Shown here piece by piece: positions 60,934-64,000 of a stretch of 64,000 nucleotides of DNA (position 1 is its first letter; each line of letters opens with the position of its first letter). A program made the translations under genes and the position numbers. Origin of the DNA: UBA1351 sp963677625. GTDB lineage: Bacteria; Bacillota; Clostridia; Lachnospirales; Vallitaleaceae. Where the stretch lies: the NCBI GenBank assembly GCA_963677625.2, contig CAXXSW010000002.1, forward strand, positions 248,001-312,000, in the 5' to 3' direction. Under the pieces are notes generated by a model. That model saw only the letters and a list, made by a program, of their open reading frames with translations. It made no database searches and was not told where the DNA came from.

Positions 60934-61048
60934 ATGTCAGATTTTGACTAAATATAATGTATAATAAAACCGAAAAAAGAATAGATTACATAGGGTTTGC
61001 AACCCTTAAAGAATACAAGAAGAATATGGTTTACTTAAGGAGAAATAC

Positions 61049-63352
61049 ATGACATTTTTAAAGAAAATCCTACCTTTATATAAAAGAATACTTGTTACTG
61101 GGTTATGCTTAACTCTTGGTTTTAGTATGGTAAATTACCAAACTTTGGCAGGAGATTATACTGATGATTTGGTTCTCAAATATAATGGAGCTGTTTATAA
61201 TTATACCAGCCGTCTAGTTACGGTGGAAATTGATGGTCAGGAGCTTCAAACAGGAGATATGCCTGCAGTCTTAATCAATTCTAAAACTATGGTTCCTGTT
61301 AGGGAGGTTTTTGAAAGTGAGAACATCAATGCGACAGTAAATTGGAATGGGAATACCAGACAGGTTTTTATCGCATATGAAGACAAGTTTATTGTTTTGA
61401 CGATTGATTCTAATACTGCCTATGTCAATAATGTTCCAGTTGAACTTTCAGCACCTGCAACCCTTGTTCAAGATATGTCTAAGCAGTATCCAAAAACTAT
61501 GATACCCCTTCGTTTCGTTTCGGAAAATCTAGGTTTTAATGTGACTTGGGACAGTAATACCTATACAGCAGGTATTCATACTGGTAAGCAATCGGAGACT
61601 GGTGGGGCAACAGAAGAAACCGATAATGAGGATACTACTACAAGTGACCCAACAGTAGTCTCAGGTGAACAACTTGACAAGCTAGAGGGTAGTAAAGCGA
61701 ATAGGGCATTGCCGACAGGTCTTTTAAATGCCCCAGTTGTATTTACAGCATCAGGCAGTATCAGTGAAGAAATAGAAGCGTCATCTTCAGAGATAGACAT
61801 TGAAGCTAAGGATTACCCTATTGCCTTTGTTGATGACATTGATTATTTTGATGAGAATGGAAAAATTGGTTTCAAGATTCATACAAAGGGTCCAATATCA
61901 GATGTGGATACCCATGTATGGGACGGTAAGTTTATTATTGAAATTTTGGAAGCTTCCCTAGACCTTGATAAGACGACTATTGATTATATTGATAATCCCT
62001 TGGTAACCGCAGTTAGGATAGGTGAACATGATACAGAAAAGGGTGTTCCCTATGCAAAAATCGTTTTTGACTTAAAAACCTCAGGTTATAAATTTAATCT
62101 TGAATTAGATGATGCAAGAGATACCTTGAAGGTGACTGCCGTTAACAATTCAATCTATAAAGTGTCTCTTAAGCAAAATGATAAAGGAGACTATATTGAT
62201 ATTACAGGAGTGAATGCAACAGGTGTCGAAGCTTTTCGTCTGAGTAATCCTACTCGGATTGTTTTTGATATGCCTAATACGAAGACCCTATTAGGTTACC
62301 AAGCAAGTGTTGCTGAGGGCCAGTATGTTACAGCGATCAGGGCTGCTCAATTTGAACCGACAGTAACTAGGATTGTCGTTGAGACTGATGGACAACCTGA
62401 CTATCAGGTTATTGATCTTAGTGACGGTGTTACAAGAATCCAAATATTAGAACCGGGTTATGAGAATATTGCTTACGATAACACAGAAGATAATCCGACT
62501 ATTATTATTGATGCGGAAGGCAATGATACTATCTCTATTAATAACATTACTTATGAAGACAACTATCTTGATAGAGAATACATAATTACTATACCGGGAG
62601 ATCAAAGAAAACATTTTGGTAGTGGTGTGGTTAATATTAATGATAATGTTATTGATAACATAAATGTCAAATTGGATTCCAGTGGAAACACTAAGTTAAC
62701 AATTAAAGCCAAAACCATTCATGAGTTTAGGATTGAAGAAACGACAGAAGGTTTGGTTATCAAGGCCTATAAGCCTCATGAACTTCACAAGAAGGTAATT
62801 GTTGTAGATGCAGGTCACGGTGGGGATGATCCGGGAGCAGTTGTCGGTCAATTTTTTGAGAAGAATACGACTCTTGGCGTAACCCTAGAATTAAAAAAAC
62901 TTTTAGATCAAGATCCTGATATGAAGGTTTATTATACAAGGTTGGAGGATACTAGACCTTCTCTATATGAGCGAACAGACCTAGCTAATGAAGTGGAAGC
63001 TGACTTCTTTTTGAGTATTCATATTAACTCCTTTACCAGTAAGTTTAAAGGAGTGGAAACCTTGTATTTACCTGGTCCTAATACTTCTGGACTTAATTCC
63101 TTTGAAATGGCAGCTATTTTCCAAGAAGTTTTCTCGGCTAATGTGAAGATAGATAATTATCTGGCTAAACAAAGGGATAATCTTCATGTCCTTAATGCAA
63201 CGGATATGCCGGCTATTATACTTGAAATGGGTTATTTGACTAATGAATATGACCGTCAGTATCTGACAGATCCAAATTACTATGATGATCTAGCAGCGGC
63301 GATTAAATTGTCCATTGATGAAACATTTAAGCAGCATCCCACAGGGCGCTAA
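61049..63352 (+). CDS. N-acetylmuramoyl-L-alanine amidase with CuAO-N and AMIN domains
   Basis: A secreted 767-residue hydrolase that cuts between muramic acid and the peptide. An N-terminal signal peptide (about 1-34) is followed by a copper amine oxidase N-like domain (about 40-175, NSKTMVPVREVF and TMIPLRFVSENLGF), an acidic linker, two AMIN domains (about 250-350 and 365-460) likely to target the protein to the wall, a further beta-rich region, and a C-terminal Amidase_3 domain (about 582-765). The zinc site shows DAGHGG near 590, a following Glu, SIHINS near 655 and the catalytic Glu of ILEMGYL near 725. AGGAG precedes the ATG. A WalR-like box lies upstream. Confidence 0.93.
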   Translation: MTFLKKILPLYKRILVTGLCLTLGFSMVNYQTLAGDYTDDLVLKYNGAVYNYTSRLVTVEIDGQELQTGDMPAVLINSKTMVPVREVFESENINATVNWNGNTRQVFIAYEDKFIVLTIDSNTAYVNNVPVELSAPATLVQDMSKQYPKTMIPLRFVSENLGFNVTWDSNTYTAGIHTGKQSETGGATEETDNEDTTTSDPTVVSGEQLDKLEGSKANRALPTGLLNAPVVFTASGSISEEIEASSSEIDIEAKDYPIAFVDDIDYFDENGKIGFKIHTKGPISDVDTHVWDGKFIIEILEASLDLDKTTIDYIDNPLVTAVRIGEHDTEKGVPYAKIVFDLKTSGYKFNLELDDARDTLKVTAVNNSIYKVSLKQNDKGDYIDITGVNATGVEAFRLSNPTRIVFDMPNTKTLLGYQASVAEGQYVTAIRAAQFEPTVTRIVVETDGQPDYQVIDLSDGVTRIQILEPGYENIAYDNTEDNPTIIIDAEGNDTISINNITYEDNYLDREYIITIPGDQRKHFGSGVVNINDNVIDNINVKLDSSGNTKLTIKAKTIHEFRIEETTEGLVIKAYKPHELHKKVIVVDAGHGGDDPGAVVGQFFEKNTTLGVTLELKKLLDQDPDMKVYYTRLEDTRPSLYERTDLANEVEADFFLSIHINSFTSKFKGVETLYLPGPNTSGLNSFEMAAIFQEVFSANVKIDNYLAKQRDNLHVLNATDMPAIILEMGYLTNEYDRQYLTDPNYYDDLAAAIKLSIDETFKQHPTGR

Positions 63353-63395
63353 TAAAGCATATAAAAGCTGACAACCGAAAAAGGAAAGGAGTATC

Positions 63396-64000
63396 ATGGG
63401 AGAAAGTATAAGAGACAAAGTCCTTGATGAACTACTCCGTGCTGGGGACTATCTTTCAGGCGAGGAGCTTAGTGATGCCTTTGGAGTTTCCAGAACCAGT
63501 ATTTGGAAAGCCATTAAAAAGTTAAAGGAAGAAGGCTTTACCATTAATTCTGTTAACAATAGAGGTTACCTTCTTGTGGAGAATCCAAATAAATTGACTT
63601 CAAGTCTTTTGATACATGATCTTAAAGGCTTAGGATACGATTATATTAAATGGTATGAGACTGTTGATTCTACAAATTTGGCAGCAAAAAGATTCGCTGA
63701 TAGCCAAATTTCTAGCCATGAAACAGGGGTTTTTGTTGCAGATGAACAAAAGCTTGGTAGGGGCAGACGGGGAAGGTCTTGGGAATCTATTAAAAGCCAA
63801 GGCATCTATACATCCCTGCTTATAAGACCTGAGATTCAACCGGCTTCTGCTGCCATGCTAACACTACTGGCTGGCTATGCAGTTTGTCGAACCTTAAGAG
63901 ATGATTTTGCCTTGGATGCTAGAATCAAATGGCCTAATGACATTGTTGTTAAAGGTAAGAAAATATGTGGTATATTAACTGAAATGTCCAGTGAGATACG
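63396..64000 (+). CDS. birA: Biotin operon repressor / biotin-protein ligase, N-terminal part
   Basis: The frame runs from ATG 63396 (AAAGGAG upstream) through the window edge, so about 201 codons are visible. An N-terminal helix-turn-helix (about 1-60, with FGVSRTSIWKAIK) marks the bifunctional group I BirA type, which represses biotin genes as well as attaching biotin to carboxylases. The ligase domain follows with its GRGRRGRSW loop near 128-136 and KWPND near 188-192. The remaining catalytic core and the SH3-like tail lie outside the window. Confidence 0.92.
   Translation, partial: MGESIRDKVLDELLRAGDYLSGEELSDAFGVSRTSIWKAIKKLKEEGFTINSVNNRGYLLVENPNKLTSSLLIHDLKGLGYDYIKWYETVDSTNLAAKRFADSQISSHETGVFVADEQKLGRGRRGRSWESIKSQGIYTSLLIRPEIQPASAAMLTLLAGYAVCRTLRDDFALDARIKWPNDIVVKGKKICGILTEMSSEI

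Overview
This 64 kb window looks like chromosome of a low-GC, Gram-positive, anaerobic member of the Firmicutes, most likely class Clostridia. The gene families are the Firmicutes versions, including class II GalT, WalRK with YycH/YycI-like proteins, and the mazG-hup-rqcP-divIC-tilS-hpt-ftsH order. Shine-Dalgarno sites are strong (AGGAGG), acetate kinase suggests fermentation, and the cell wall is monoderm with an S-layer. No prophage, insertion sequence, CRISPR array, rRNA or tRNA gene was seen. Most of the window is a dense core genome.

Layout. Positions 1-12 kb: a cut-off membrane protein gene, a minus-strand pgcA/unknown/acetylxylan esterase operon, acetate kinase, a GH13 alpha-glucosidase, a TerB+J-domain membrane protein, a four-domain sulfur-transfer flavoprotein and an M29 aminopeptidase. 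12-26 kb: asnS, an unknown membrane-anchored protein, an M42 peptidase, a GntR/UTRA regulator, pfkA, the YhaO/YhaN nuclease pair, cutA, trmB and murG. 26-31 kb: a galactose (Leloir) operon galR-galK-galE-galT with a clear promoter and palindromic operator. 31-37 kb: a chemoreceptor and a large S-layer protein with its own consensus promoter and terminator. 37-46 kb: an M23 endopeptidase, the walR-walK-(unknown)-walH-walI locus and murA. 46-53 kb: an orphan response regulator, then mazG, hup, rqcP, divIC, tilS, hpt and ftsH. 53-64 kb: a phosphodiesterase, a DUF1189-like membrane protein, an rRNA methyltransferase, a secreted papain-like protease, a frameshifted DHH phosphoesterase, a lipase-like hydrolase, a NusG-II/Gx-transporter pair, an N-acetylmuramoyl-L-alanine amidase and the start of birA.

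How the parts fit. The strongest pattern beyond the genes is regulatory. A direct repeat matching the published Bacillus WalR consensus (TGTWAH-N5-TGTWAH) lies upstream of the S-layer gene, the M23 endopeptidase, the genes following walK, murA and the amidase. The window may therefore hold both the WalRK envelope-stress system and a good part of its regulon, with an uncharacterised exported protein encoded inside the wal locus. A second pattern is a two-operator arrangement for GalR, with a 16-base copy of the operator inside the galR coding sequence 263 bp away. The rqcP-divIC-tilS segment lacks the yabP, yabQ and spoIIE genes normally found there in spore formers, which hints at a lineage that does not sporulate. 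The DHH phosphoesterase is split by an A8 tract. Functions are inferred from motifs read by eye; no database search was run.
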